This document shows positions 30,876 to 39,662 of a stretch of DNA of 64,000 nucleotides, piece after piece (position 1 is the first letter of the stretch; every line of letters starts with the position of its first letter). The notes below the pieces were generated by a model. The model worked only from the letters and a program-made list of their open reading frames with translations. It did not search any database and was not told the origin of the DNA. The position numbers and the translations under genes are program-made. Source of the stretch: Mucilaginibacter geliditolerans (GTDB taxonomy: Bacteria; Bacteroidota; Bacteroidia; Sphingobacteriales; Sphingobacteriaceae); assembly GCF_014200495.1 (NCBI RefSeq), contig NZ_JACHBY010000003.1:310001-374000 (forward strand), written 5' to 3'.

Positions 30876-31289
30876 ATGACATTAAAAAGAAACCTGTATT
30901 TTGCTTTAAGCGGGCTGTTATTAATTGCTTTAGCCATTATATATTACCTGTTTAACCCGGCAAAATATGGGTTTTTCCCAAAATGCCCTTTCCATACGCT
31001 TACGGGGTTGGATTGCCCCGGCTGTGGTTCGCAACGGGCCATATATAGTCTTTTACATGGAGATTTAAGGCAGGCGCTCGGCTACAATCTTTTATTGGTT
31101 ATCAGCCTGCCCTTTCTGCTGGTACAGCTTTCTTATAAGATCAGGTCATTCATCCTTAAACGGGATATCCGCTGGGCAATATTATACCATCCGCTTACGC
31201 CTAAAATAATATTTGTTATAGTAATGATCTTCTGGATCGTGCGTAATATCCCGGCAACGCCGTTTAGTTATTTATCAGCAGATCACTAG
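30876..31289 (+). CDS. DUF2752 membrane protein
   Basis: 137 residues with three to four transmembrane helices and the DUF2752 core CPFHTLTGLDCPGCGSQRAI (Cys-x(9)-Cys-x2-Cys), then YSLLHGDLRQALGYNLLLVI. The cysteine cluster at the membrane surface suggests metal or disulfide chemistry, but no function is known. DUF2752 next to CD225/dispanin is a frequent pairing in Bacteroidota. Its 3' end overlaps the opposite-strand RDD gene by 26 bp (31264-31289). Confidence 0.92.
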   Translation: MTLKRNLYFALSGLLLIALAIIYYLFNPAKYGFFPKCPFHTLTGLDCPGCGSQRAIYSLLHGDLRQALGYNLLLVISLPFLLVQLSYKIRSFILKRDIRWAILYHPLTPKIIFVIVMIFWIVRNIPATPFSYLSADH

Positions 31290-32001
31290 ACGAACTGATG
31301 TGGCTGTAATCCTTTATCAGGATTTGTAAAAACTGCATAGCGTTCATGTTCGGCGGCAGGGAAATAGATAAATGCTCCCGCATTTTATCGGCCATTGTAT
31401 AAACCAGCACATCATTGCCCGATTTAAAATAATTGTTTATTACTTCATGTATCAGCTCAATATCCTTATCGCTTAACTGGCTTGCCTGCGGAAATACGGG
31501 TTGATAGGTATCATCGGTAGTAGCAAAAGCAATATTATCCCTTTTTGTGCGTGGCGATGTTTTTATCACAGCTGTACCTGCAACCAGGTCACCCAGGCGC
31601 TGCCCTTTTTTTGATACTGCAACCGAAATTAACGCACATATACCACTGCTAATGCCAAAATCAACCATCCTGAATAACCAGCGCAGCAGGTATTGGCTAA
31701 ATCTTGGCCTTGTACCGTTTAAGCTAATCACCCTTATTTTCATGATACGTTTGCCGAGGCTTTGTCCGTTAAAAAAAGTTTCGCACAGCAGATCATAAAA
31801 AACATACAGCACTAAGATTGCAATAGGAAACACTGCCATGTAAGGTCCGGCCGAGAATATTGACGCTACAATAATGCCAATAGCAAACAAGCCGATAAAT
31901 ATTCCGCAATCAATTAAGTACGCTAATATGCGTTCGCCTAAGCCGCCTATCTCATAATCGATATCAATATTCTGGGTGGTGCGTACACTTATAGTTTCCA
32001 T
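31264..32001 (-). CDS. RDD-family membrane protein
   Basis: 245 residues from ATG 32001 (METISVRTTQNIDIDYEIGG); a TTG at 32010 would add three residues and is inside the promoter box. The N-terminal two thirds contain the RDD domain: GERILAYLIDCGIFIGLFAI, FFNGQSLGKRIMKIRVISLN and the last helix with KKGQRLGDLVAGTAVIKTSP. The C-terminal 80 residues are soluble. Function of RDD proteins is unknown. It is the minus-strand neighbour of the SpoIIM-MoxR cluster, a linkage seen in several phyla. Confidence 0.9.
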   Translation of the reverse strand: METISVRTTQNIDIDYEIGGLGERILAYLIDCGIFIGLFAIGIIVASIFSAGPYMAVFPIAILVLYVFYDLLCETFFNGQSLGKRIMKIRVISLNGTRPRFSQYLLRWLFRMVDFGISSGICALISVAVSKKGQRLGDLVAGTAVIKTSPRTKRDNIAFATTDDTYQPVFPQASQLSDKDIELIHEVINNYFKSGNDVLVYTMADKMREHLSISLPPNMNAMQFLQILIKDYSHISSSSDLLINN

Positions 32002-32007
32002 CTTTAA

Positions 32008-32015
32008 CAAATATA
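32008..32015 (-). promoter_or_regulatory. -7 box of the RDD gene promoter, leaderless spacing
   Basis: TATATTTG on the minus strand, then TTAAAG, then ATG 32001. Exact consensus and the same short spacing as in purD, kynA and sdaA. Confidence 0.55.
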
Positions 32016-32088
32016 AAATTGTTATTGAAAATATTGTTGCAGATTAAATTTTTGTGAGTATTTTGAACAAAAAACTAAGCCCTTATAA

Positions 32089-33066
32089 ATGCGCGAAGCC
32101 CTGTTTATTAAACAAAATACACAAAGGTGGAAAGACTATGAAAAACAACAAGCAAGCGACCCCGATGAGCTTGCCGAATCTTTCATAAGTATTACCGACG
32201 ATCTTGCGTATGCAAAAACATTTTATCCAAAATCAAATACTACAAAATATTTGAACGGACTTGCCGCGGGCTTCCATCAATCTATCTACAAAAACCGTAA
32301 GGAGAAAACAAACAGGTTCATCACCTTTTGGAAATATGAGCTGCCGCTGATATTTTACAAGCACCGCAGGCAATTACTGTATTCCTTTTTATTCTTTTTT
32401 GTATTTAGCCTGATGGGATGGCTATCCGCAAAATACGACAGCACATTTCTGCGGGCGATACTGGGGAACGACTATGTAAACATGACCAATGAAAACATTG
32501 CCAAAGGCGACCCATTTGGGGTATATAAGCAGGGCGATTCATCACTCATGTTCCTGATGATCGCATCAAACAATATAAAAGTTGAGCTATTAACATTTGT
32601 GATGGGTATTTTCCTGTCAGTAGGAACCATATACGAACTGATGTTCAACGGCATTATGATGGGCTCATTTCAATACTACTTCTTTAGCAAAGGTTTGGGC
32701 CTGCAATCGGTATTGGTAATATGGCTGCACGGCACATTGGAGCTGTCATCCATTATTATAGCAGGCGGGGCAGGGTTGATATTAGGCAACAGCATCCTTT
32801 TTCCAAAAACATTTACCCGCATGGTATCATTAAAAAACGCGGCAAAAGATGGCCTTAAAATAGGCATCGGCCTTATACCTATATTTATTACGGCAGCATT
32901 TATTGAAAGCTTTTTAACACGCCGTACCGAAATGCCCATTTGGTTGAGTGGCAGCATATTATTAAGTTCGCTGGCCTTTATTATTTGGTATGTTTTATTA
33001 TACCCTGCTTATTTAAACCGAAAACTAACCCCTCAAAATCTAACCTTAGATGAACCCACCTATTGA
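32089..33066 (+). CDS. SpoIIM-like membrane protein
   Basis: 325 residues. A cytosolic N-terminal helix pair (REALFIKQNTQRWKDYEKQQ, DPDELAESFISITDDLAYAK, KEKTNRFITFWKYELPLIF) precedes six or so transmembrane helices. The SpoIIM core motif is FMGIFLSVGTIYELMFNGIMM-like, with a WLHGTLELSSIIIAGGAGLI helix, both diagnostic. In sporulating Firmicutes, SpoIIM sits in the DMP peptidoglycan complex; this organism has no other sporulation gene here, so the protein must do something else. Overlaps the next gene by 17 bp, thus translationally coupled. Confidence 0.92.
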   Translation: MREALFIKQNTQRWKDYEKQQASDPDELAESFISITDDLAYAKTFYPKSNTTKYLNGLAAGFHQSIYKNRKEKTNRFITFWKYELPLIFYKHRRQLLYSFLFFFVFSLMGWLSAKYDSTFLRAILGNDYVNMTNENIAKGDPFGVYKQGDSSLMFLMIASNNIKVELLTFVMGIFLSVGTIYELMFNGIMMGSFQYYFFSKGLGLQSVLVIWLHGTLELSSIIIAGGAGLILGNSILFPKTFTRMVSLKNAAKDGLKIGIGLIPIFITAAFIESFLTRRTEMPIWLSGSILLSSLAFIIWYVLLYPAYLNRKLTPQNLTLDEPTY

Positions 33067-33931
33067 ATTAAGAAAAACGCGAGACTTTGGCCAGATCATT
33101 AATGATTCCTTTATATTTTTTAAGGAAAACTTTAAATCGCTGACTATCTCGTTACTCATCATCACCGGTTTGTTTTTACTTGCCAGTGTTATATCAAACG
33201 TATTAACCTATGTGAGTATGAGTGATCTATATTCCGGTAGCTTTGCACGTTCGCCGGGATTTACACACTACACTTCATCTTATATTATAAATACATTGAT
33301 AAATGCATTTATTGCCCTTTTAACACAAGTGTTTATTCATCTTACAACTGTATGTTACATTTCGGTTTACCTGCAAAAAGGTAATAAGCAGCCAACCTTT
33401 GACGAGGTATGGGGGTATTTTAAGTATTACTTTTTAAGAGCCGTAGGGAGTGGATTTTTAATTTTTTTACTACTATGCGTTGGTTTTGTAATGTGCTTTA
33501 TACCAGGCATTTATTTAACACCTATTCTTTATCTTATCATCCCCATTATCGTTATTGAAAACTCTTCGTTTAAATATGCATTTAACAAAAGCTTTAAACT
33601 GATTAAGGACAACTGGTGGTTTACATTCGGGGTTCTTTTTGTTATGGGATTAATTGTAGGGATGGCGGCAGGTATTGCAAGCATACCAGCAACTATAATC
33701 AGTGTTGGTAGCGGCTTCCTGTCCTTAAAAAGTTTTACAATGCCTGTTTTTATTATTTGCAGTATACTGCGCGGGCTGATAATGATAGCGTATGCGTTGC
33801 CGTCAATTGCGATATGTATGTCTTATTTTACCCTGTCGGAGGAAAAAGAAGGCCTCGGATTATTGAGTCGCATTGAAAACCTAGGTAAAAATGACAATAC
33901 CGACACAGGCTTACCTGCTGAGGAATATTAA
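33050..33931 (+). CDS. polytopic membrane protein of unknown function
   Basis: 293 residues with about six hydrophobic helices; N-terminus KTRDFGQIINDSFIFFKENF is soluble, then LTISLLIITGLFLLASVISN and so on. The central stretch FVMCFIPGIYLTPILYLIIP with the preceding YFKYYFLRAVGSGFL resembles glycerophosphoryl-diester phosphodiesterase membrane or DUF975-type domains, with the I-P-G/P-x-I pattern. Its place between SpoIIM and DUF4129 genes is conserved in Bacteroidota. The next gene starts 5 bp after its stop (33936). Confidence 0.75.
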   Translation: MNPPIELRKTRDFGQIINDSFIFFKENFKSLTISLLIITGLFLLASVISNVLTYVSMSDLYSGSFARSPGFTHYTSSYIINTLINAFIALLTQVFIHLTTVCYISVYLQKGNKQPTFDEVWGYFKYYFLRAVGSGFLIFLLLCVGFVMCFIPGIYLTPILYLIIPIIVIENSSFKYAFNKSFKLIKDNWWFTFGVLFVMGLIVGMAAGIASIPATIISVGSGFLSLKSFTMPVFIICSILRGLIMIAYALPSIAICMSYFTLSEEKEGLGLLSRIENLGKNDNTDTGLPAEEY

Positions 33932-33935
33932 ATAT

Positions 33936-34676
33936 ATGCACAGGTTTATTGCAACTTTTTTTGCCTTTATTATTGCCTTAATGTTTTTTAACATGGCCCG
34001 TGCCGGTGTTAAAAAAACTGTCGTTAAAAAAGTACCGGCACAGGAACGTCTTGATACCTCTAAAATCCAGGTAAAGAAATTTGACGCAGCAGCCGTAGAT
34101 AAATTCAGGGCCGATAAAAACTTTAACTATAATGAGGCCCAGGACGACACATCACTCTGGACACGTTTTTGGGCATGGGTATGGGATAAACTGTTCGGCT
34201 GGCTTAAATATAGCCGTTATGGCGGCACCATACTTGAATATGTATTAATAGCCGCCGCGGTTGGGCTATTGATCTATGTGGTATCAAAATCATTAGATAT
34301 TGACCCCATTAAACTATGGCGCGGCGAAGCAAGAAAAGTTGATATGCCTTACAGCGAATCGCTGGAAAATATTCATGAAATAAGCTTCGATAGCGAGATA
34401 GAAAAAGCCATCGCCCAAAATAATTACCGCCTGGCTGTACGCCTGTTGTATTTAAAATGCCTTAAACAATTAAGTGATACGCAGCATATACAATGGCAAA
34501 TTGATAAAACAAACGCGGCCTATATACATGAGCTTACCGACCCCGGACAACAACAAACCTTTAAACTGATAACGCGCCAGTTTGAGTACGTATGGTACGG
34601 CAATTTCGGCATTGATAAACAAGCGTTCAGTAATATTGATGCCCTTTTTCAGGACTTTAAAAAGCAATTGTCATGA
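33936..34676 (+). CDS. DUF4129-family membrane protein
   Basis: 246 residues from ATG 33936 (MHRFIATFFAFIIALMFFNM, a signal peptide or anchor); the longer frame from 33891 would overlap the previous gene by 41 bp and is rejected. Central transmembrane helix YVLIAAAVGLLIYVVSKSLD; the C-terminal DUF4129 part is AIAQNNYRLAVRLLYLKCLK with LTPKELLD-like TDPGQQQTFKLITRQFEYVW. DUF4129 and MoxR genes co-occur in many phyla, possibly in a membrane-remodelling or chaperone system. Overlaps the next gene by 4 bp. Confidence 0.9.
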   Translation: MHRFIATFFAFIIALMFFNMARAGVKKTVVKKVPAQERLDTSKIQVKKFDAAAVDKFRADKNFNYNEAQDDTSLWTRFWAWVWDKLFGWLKYSRYGGTILEYVLIAAAVGLLIYVVSKSLDIDPIKLWRGEARKVDMPYSESLENIHEISFDSEIEKAIAQNNYRLAVRLLYLKCLKQLSDTQHIQWQIDKTNAAYIHELTDPGQQQTFKLITRQFEYVWYGNFGIDKQAFSNIDALFQDFKKQLS

Positions 34677-35860
34677 AAGGGTTACGCGCATATTTGATTA
34701 TTGGCGGGGCGTTGCTTATAGTCTATCTCATAGCCGAATTTAACCGACCAAAACCTATCGACTGGACAGTATCATTGAGCAGTAAAGACAAGATACCTTA
34801 CGGCACTTATATATTGCAAGACCGCCTGAATGATATTTTCCCGGGCGATACCATTGTTCCGTACAGGCAACCTGTATATAATGTAATTGCAGACGATTCT
34901 ATAAAACAATCGTCGTATGTTATCATCTGCCATGATATTGAGCTCTCAAAGCCTGATTATAATCAGCTGGAAAAATATTTGAAACAAGGTAATGATGTTT
35001 TTATAGCCGCTGAAGATTTCGGCACCTTGTTTGAAAAAAACCTCAGCATTACAACAGACGCCGAAAACTACTTTAAGTTCACCAGGGATTATGGCATGCC
35101 GGTAAGTTTTGTAAGCCCTTATCTCGACCCTAAAAAAACATACACTGCAGGCAAAGGTATGGGCGATATTTATTTCAGCAAGTTTGATACCACTAAGGCT
35201 GTTGTTTTAGGTAAGGACATTAAACATAAAGCTAATTTTATAAAATATGCTTTCGGTAAAGGATCATTATACCTGTTGGCTAACCCTAAGTTTTTCAGCA
35301 ATTATAGTTTACTGAAACCACAGGGCGCCGCCTATGCCGCCGCTGCTTTATCATTTATAAAAAGCACAAAAAAAATAACCTGGGATCAATATTACACCCA
35401 AGGCAGCGAAGAAAACGATTCGCCGATGCGTGTGTTTTTAAGTCACCCCGAACTGGAATGGGCCTATTATATTGCTATTTTTAGTCTGCTCATATTTGTG
35501 CTGTATGAAATAAAACGCAGGCAGCGCATTATCCCGGTTATTGAGCCGCTCGGCAACTCAACGCTTGAGTTTGTGAATGTTGTTGGTCAGCTTTATTACG
35601 AAAAACGGAACAATGATAACATCGCCAAAAAGCAGGTGCTTTACCTGTTAACTTATCTGCGCGATGAATACCATTTAAAGACCAATAAGCTGGATAAGGA
35701 ATTTACTGAAACACTAACTGCAAAATTGGGCCTCGACCCTGATTTTGCCAACGATTTTGTGGAATTTTTGCACTATATAAATGTGCAGGACCATATTAAC
35801 GACAAGGAACTCATACACTTAAATAAACTCATTGAACAATTTTATATTCAATCCAGGTAA
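34673..35860 (+). CDS. DUF4350-family membrane protein
   Basis: 395 residues. N-terminal membrane helix (RAYLIIGGALLIVYLIAEFN), then a luminal domain with SKDKIPYGTYILQDRLNDIF and IICHDIELSKPDYNQLEKYL (the DUF4350 nucleotide- or sugar-hydrolase-like fold), and a second helix near 260 (YYIAIFSLLIFVLYEIKRRQ) followed by a cytosolic tail of about 115 residues. Stop codon abuts the moxR start. Typical partner of DUF58 and MoxR proteins in these clusters. Confidence 0.88.
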   Translation: MKGLRAYLIIGGALLIVYLIAEFNRPKPIDWTVSLSSKDKIPYGTYILQDRLNDIFPGDTIVPYRQPVYNVIADDSIKQSSYVIICHDIELSKPDYNQLEKYLKQGNDVFIAAEDFGTLFEKNLSITTDAENYFKFTRDYGMPVSFVSPYLDPKKTYTAGKGMGDIYFSKFDTTKAVVLGKDIKHKANFIKYAFGKGSLYLLANPKFFSNYSLLKPQGAAYAAAALSFIKSTKKITWDQYYTQGSEENDSPMRVFLSHPELEWAYYIAIFSLLIFVLYEIKRRQRIIPVIEPLGNSTLEFVNVVGQLYYEKRNNDNIAKKQVLYLLTYLRDEYHLKTNKLDKEFTETLTAKLGLDPDFANDFVEFLHYINVQDHINDKELIHLNKLIEQFYIQSR

Positions 35861-36844
35861 ATGATGGAAGAAGACGAAATATTTGAACAAAGAACCGATC
35901 TGAGCAAGCTTAGTGCTGCCGTAGATCAGATAAAAACAACCCTTGCAAAAATAATTGTGGGGCAGCAGGACAGCATTGACCTGCTGATAGCGGGCATACT
36001 GGCCGATGGGCATATATTAATTGAGGGTGTTCCCGGCGTGGCCAAAACTTTAACGGCCAAGCTGCTCGCCAGATCAATTGACGCGAAATATTCGCGCATA
36101 CAATTCACGCCCGACCTGATGCCTTCTGATATTTTAGGCACATCAGTATTCAACCCCAAAACAACTGATTTTGAGTTTAAGCGCGGCCCTATCTTCGGCA
36201 ATATTGTGTTGATAGATGAGATAAACCGTGCACCGGCCAAAACCCAATCGGCCTTGTTTGAGGTAATGGAAGAACGCCAGTTAACTATTGACGGGCAAAG
36301 CTATAAAATGGATGAACCTTTTATTGTACTGGCTACCCAAAACCCGGTTGAACATGAAGGAACTTATCGCCTGCCAGAAGCGCAACTTGACCGTTTCCTG
36401 TTCAAGATAGAAGTAAAATATCCGTCGCTTGATGAAGAGATAGCCATCATTACCCAGCAGCATCAACATAAGACAATCGACCAATTGCATGATATAAAAC
36501 CAGTATTATCGGGGCAGGAGATCATATCGCTTCGTCAGCAGGTTAAGGCCTTTCATGTTGAGGATAAGCTGATCGTATACGTTGCCAAGCTGATAAATGA
36601 GAGCCGTAACAATAAATCATTGTTCCTGGGTGGGTCGCCGCGCGCTTCGCTGGCTATTATTAATGCGGCTAAAGCGCTGGCAGCTATCCGCGGGCGCGAT
36701 TTTGTTACGCCTGAGGACATCATCTACGTTGCTGCCCCTGTTTTAAGGCACCGCATTATGCTTACGCCTGAAAAGGAAATGGAAGGCGTTACACCTGATG
36801 ATGTAGTGGCACAGTTGATACAGAAGATTGAAATACCGAGGTAG
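35861..36844 (+). CDS. MoxR-type AAA+ ATPase
   Basis: 327 residues. Walker A: ILIEGVPGVAKTLTAKLLAR; Walker B: IVLIDEINRAPAKTQSALFE; then EERQLTIDGQSYKMDEPFIV, sensor 1 VLATQNPVEHEGTYRLPEAQ, arginine finger LDRFLFKI and sensor 2 GGSPRASLAIINAAKAL. MoxR ATPases of this branch act with a DUF58/VWA partner as chaperones or remodelers. Two tandem ATG codons open the frame; the first is used. The next gene follows after 55 bp containing GAAAGCT words (36842-36885). Confidence 0.95.
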   Translation: MMEEDEIFEQRTDLSKLSAAVDQIKTTLAKIIVGQQDSIDLLIAGILADGHILIEGVPGVAKTLTAKLLARSIDAKYSRIQFTPDLMPSDILGTSVFNPKTTDFEFKRGPIFGNIVLIDEINRAPAKTQSALFEVMEERQLTIDGQSYKMDEPFIVLATQNPVEHEGTYRLPEAQLDRFLFKIEVKYPSLDEEIAIITQQHQHKTIDQLHDIKPVLSGQEIISLRQQVKAFHVEDKLIVYVAKLINESRNNKSLFLGGSPRASLAIINAAKALAAIRGRDFVTPEDIIYVAAPVLRHRIMLTPEKEMEGVTPDDVVAQLIQKIEIPR

Positions 36845-36899
36845 AGGTGAAAGCTGAAAGGCGAAAGCTTAAAGCTTAAAATCAATAGTAAATTATTAA

Positions 36900-38246
36900 G
36901 TGAAAAAAATATTCAGCTTATTTTATAAGAACCTGTTTTTAACAAACCGGCTGTTCACCCTGATTGGGTGCTGCGTGGTGCTGTTTTTGTTCGCGTTCTT
37001 TTTTACGTGGCTGGGTGTAATACCCCACCTGCTTTTTTATACGCTGATAGCGCTTGTTATTATTGATGTGTTTATGCTTTACCGCACGGCAAGGGGCGTA
37101 TTCGCAAAGCGTCATGCGCCTGACCGTTTAAGCAACAGCGATGATAATGAACTAGGCATATTTATTGAAAACTGGTACCCTTTTAACATAAGCGCAGGTA
37201 TTATTGATGAGATACCTTTCCAGTTTCAACGCCGGGATATTTTATTTAAGACCTTTTTAAAACCACGCCAGCGTAAGTTGATTAACTACATGTTGCGCCC
37301 TACCAAGCGCGGCGAATATGAGTTTGGCGATATCAGGGTGTACGTACAATCGCCATTAGGCTTGATCAGGAGGCGTTATAATATTAAGCAGGCAGAAACA
37401 TTAGCTGTATACCCGTCCTTCCTGCAGATGCGCAAATATGAGCTGATGGCGATCTCCAATAACCTATCGGAGATCGGCATAAAAAAAATACGACGACTGG
37501 GCCATAGCATGGAGTTTGAGCAGGTAAAAAACTATGTGCAGGGCGATGATTACCGCACCATAAACTGGAAAGCCACGGCACGCCAGGGCAACCTGATGAC
37601 CAATACTTATACCGACGAGAAATCGCAGCATGTATATTGTATTATTGATAAATCAAGGGCCATGAAAATGCCTTTTGAAGGTTTGAGTCTGCTTGATTAT
37701 GCCATAAATGCCAGCCTGGTACTGTCAAACGTAGCCTTATTAAAAGAAGACAAAGCCGGACTAATTACTGCAGGCGAAAAGATAGGCTCTGTTATAGCAG
37801 CCGACCGCCGGCCTACACAGATCAATAAGATACTGGAAGTATTATACAAAGAGAAAACCCGCTACCTGGAAACCAATATGGAAATGCTTTACGCAACCAT
37901 ACGTACAGTTATTAAGCAGCGTAGTCTGGTAGTGTTTTTTACCAATTATGAGAGCTTATCGGCATTGCAGCGGCAGTTGCCTTTTTTAAAGCGGATAGCC
38001 AAATACCACTTATTACTGGTGGTGTTTTTTGAGAACACGGAGCTCAAAAAGATCAGTGAAAAACCGGCTGATGATGTAGAAGGTATCTACATAAAAACTA
38101 TTGCCGAGAAGTTTGCTTACGACAAAAAGTTGATTGTAAAAGAGCTGGCGAAGTATAATATCCAATCTATTTTAAGTACTCCGCAGAATTTGACGGTTAA
38201 TACAATTAACAGGTATCTGGAGATTAAGGCTAAGCAGAAGATCTAG
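36900..38246 (+). CDS. DUF58 (VWA-like) protein
   Basis: 448 residues starting with GTG at 36900 (KKIFSLFYKNLFLTNRLFTL); two N-terminal transmembrane helices (RLFTLIGCCVVLFLFAFFFT, VIPHLLFYTLIALVIIDVFM). The DUF58 block RRLGHSMEFEQVKNYVQGDD followed by YRTINWKATARQGNLMTNTY is diagnostic, after which a VWA-like domain begins (QHVYCIIDKSRAMKMPFEG) with a degenerate MIDAS (D-K-S in place of D-x-S-x-S is present in part). The usual partner of MoxR; the last gene of the cluster. Confidence 0.93.
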   Translation: MKKIFSLFYKNLFLTNRLFTLIGCCVVLFLFAFFFTWLGVIPHLLFYTLIALVIIDVFMLYRTARGVFAKRHAPDRLSNSDDNELGIFIENWYPFNISAGIIDEIPFQFQRRDILFKTFLKPRQRKLINYMLRPTKRGEYEFGDIRVYVQSPLGLIRRRYNIKQAETLAVYPSFLQMRKYELMAISNNLSEIGIKKIRRLGHSMEFEQVKNYVQGDDYRTINWKATARQGNLMTNTYTDEKSQHVYCIIDKSRAMKMPFEGLSLLDYAINASLVLSNVALLKEDKAGLITAGEKIGSVIAADRRPTQINKILEVLYKEKTRYLETNMEMLYATIRTVIKQRSLVVFFTNYESLSALQRQLPFLKRIAKYHLLLVVFFENTELKKISEKPADDVEGIYIKTIAEKFAYDKKLIVKELAKYNIQSILSTPQNLTVNTINRYLEIKAKQKI

Positions 38247-38268
38247 GGTTGGGTTGTGTGGCATTAGT

Positions 38269-38449
38269 GTCAATTGCGAGCGATAGCGCGGCAACCTCGT
38301 CGCATGCATATTGAACGCGACGAGGTTGCTTCGTCGTTCCTCCTCGCAATGACATGATTAGTGAAATTGTGGAAGGGTCATGCTGAGCGCTAGTCGAAGC
38401 ATAAGCGTAAGGCCTTTGCCCACATGCTTCGACTAGCGCTCAGCATGAC
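38269..38449. repeat. two adjacent REP-like elements
   Basis: First, the GTCA(A)TTGCGAG family (38269-38353), nearly identical to 22286-22369. Second, a GTCATGCTGAGC family hairpin (38377-38449) whose 24-bp arms are exact reverse complements around a 25-nt loop TAAGCGTAAGGCCTTTGCCC. The same loop occurs at 15491-15560 between different arms. Located between convergent DUF58 and mscS genes. Confidence 0.85.
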
Positions 38450-38466
38450 AACCCTCTCTTAAAGCA

Positions 38467-39252
38467 TCAGACTCCCGGCAGTTTTACGCCGGCGGTTACT
38501 AAATCATTCAATATTTTTTCCTGCAGGGCCAGTTTTACTGATCCAAAATCACCGGGGTTTACCCATGCGTTTACAACAAACTTAACGCCGTCAATCTCCA
38601 ATGCCGAGATACCTACCTTATTCCGGGGGTCGTTTAATACGTTGGGCGTGCTTTTAATCGCGTTCCATATTACGGTCTTTACCTGCTCCACATTTGCAAC
38701 ATAGCCTAATTTTATCTCAAAATCCAAACGGCGTTTACCTTCGCGGGTTACATTTACAATAACCTCGTTAAACAGCTTACCATTGGGGATGATCACCGTT
38801 TTACTATCAAACGTTAGCAGTACGGTATAAAATATTTGTATGGAGGTTACTATACCATCCTGTCCCTGTGCCACTATATTATCATCCAGGCCGAAAGGTT
38901 TAAGCAAGAGTATCAACACCCCACCTGCAAAGTTTTGCAATGTGCCCGACAGCGCTAAGCCCGCAGCAACACTAAACGCGCCAATAATGGTAGTGAATAC
39001 AGTGAGCTCAAGCCCGACCACATTCATTACCACAATAATGAGCAGTACATAAAGCGAAGTGATGGTTAAACTAAGAAAGAATGGTTGGAGTGAAGAGTGT
39101 ACCTTCTTTTTGAGCATCTGATCGCGGAGCCGCGTTCTGAGCATTTTTATAAGCCAGATGCCTATAAACAATATTATTAATCCGACTATTATTTTTGGCC
39201 CGATATCAAGCAACCAATCGTAGGCCTTATCATATAACTTCGTTAGCTTCAT
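38467..39252 (-). CDS. mscS: small-conductance mechanosensitive channel, MscS type
   Basis: 261 residues, the size of the minimal MscS. Three membrane helices: IIVGLIILFIGIWLIKML, LTITSLYVLLIIVVMNVVGL, and the pore helix GAFSVAAGLALSGTLQNFAGG, with the Gly/Ala packing of the MscS family. Then the beta-domain signature GVLILLLKPFGLDDNIVAQG and TFDSKTVIIPNGKLFNEVIV. It relieves turgor on hypoosmotic shock. Monocistronic. Confidence 0.95.
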   Translation of the reverse strand: MKLTKLYDKAYDWLLDIGPKIIVGLIILFIGIWLIKMLRTRLRDQMLKKKVHSSLQPFFLSLTITSLYVLLIIVVMNVVGLELTVFTTIIGAFSVAAGLALSGTLQNFAGGVLILLLKPFGLDDNIVAQGQDGIVTSIQIFYTVLLTFDSKTVIIPNGKLFNEVIVNVTREGKRRLDFEIKLGYVANVEQVKTVIWNAIKSTPNVLNDPRNKVGISALEIDGVKFVVNAWVNPGDFGSVKLALQEKILNDLVTAGVKLPGV

Positions 39253-39276
39253 AGTGCCACGAAGTTAAGGAATTAA

Positions 39277-39378
39277 TTATTTTCCGTAAATAGATATAAA
39301 AAGCTCAGGGCCTTTAAAAAACACCCACTCAACTATGTGGGATTGTATCTGTCTTGTTTTTTCTGTTAGATGTTTCAT
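39277..39378 (-). CDS. possible 33-residue peptide
   Basis: A short frame ATG-AAA-CAT...TAA just upstream of mscS on the same strand, 24 bp from its ATG. It encodes an amphipathic peptide beginning MKHLTEKTRQIQSHIVEWVF and ending FISIYGK. Basic helix followed by a hydrophobic end is compatible with a leader or small membrane peptide. No strong ribosome site or promoter is seen, so this is a candidate only. Confidence 0.25.
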   Translation of the reverse strand: MKHLTEKTRQIQSHIVEWVFFKGPELFISIYGK

Positions 39379-39460
39379 GTCGTGGGTTATTCAAATGCCA
39401 TGCCTGATTTATGATGTATCAGAATTGTTATTCAAATTTACGCAGAAAACATACGATTAG

Positions 39461-39490
39461 ATTTATTAATCAATCATTTGATTAATAAAT
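39461..39490. other. perfect AT-rich 30-bp palindrome (operator-like)
   Basis: ATTTATTAATCAA (39461-39473), TCAT spacer, TTGATTAATAAAT (39478-39490): an exact 13-bp inverted repeat in the groEL-mscS gap. Lacks a T-run and lies 46 bp from the groEL-side terminator, so it looks like a protein-binding site or a promoter-proximal operator more than a terminator. Confidence 0.5.
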
Positions 39491-39535
39491 GACCATCCGC
39501 TTACTTTTAAATGACTAAACAGGCCCATTTAAAGC

Positions 39536-39572
39536 AAAACACCCTGTCTGAAATATCAGACAGGGTGTTTTA
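39536..39572. terminator. terminator downstream of groEL
   Basis: AAAACACCCTGTCTGA (39536-39551) is the exact complement of TCAGACAGGGTGTTTT (39556-39571) with a 4-nt loop, and has A/T tracts on both ends. On the minus strand it ends groESL transcription about 95 bp past the groEL stop; it could also work in the other direction. Confidence 0.8.
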
Positions 39573-39584
39573 GTGTATATTATA

Positions 39585-39662
39585 TTAGTCGGTAGTCTTT
39601 AGTTCTAAGTCCCTAGTAAAAATAATTGACTTAAGACTCTAGACTATCGGCTTGGGACTTTC
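39585..39662. repeat. word palindrome, AGTCTTTAGTTCTAAGTC units
   Basis: AGTCGGTAGTCTTTAGTTCTAAGTCCCTAG-type words on the left; TGACTTAAGACTCTAGAC and ATCGGCTTGGGACTTTCGAC on the right, roughly the reverse complements. Fills the gap between the groEL terminator and the groEL stop. A short copy of the word (TTAGTCTTGAGTCTGAAGTC) sits at 28114-28133. Confidence 0.6.

Noticed and set aside
33891..33935. Upstream start for the DUF4129 gene
   Set aside because: It would overlap the previous gene by 41 bp and place polar residues before a clear signal peptide.
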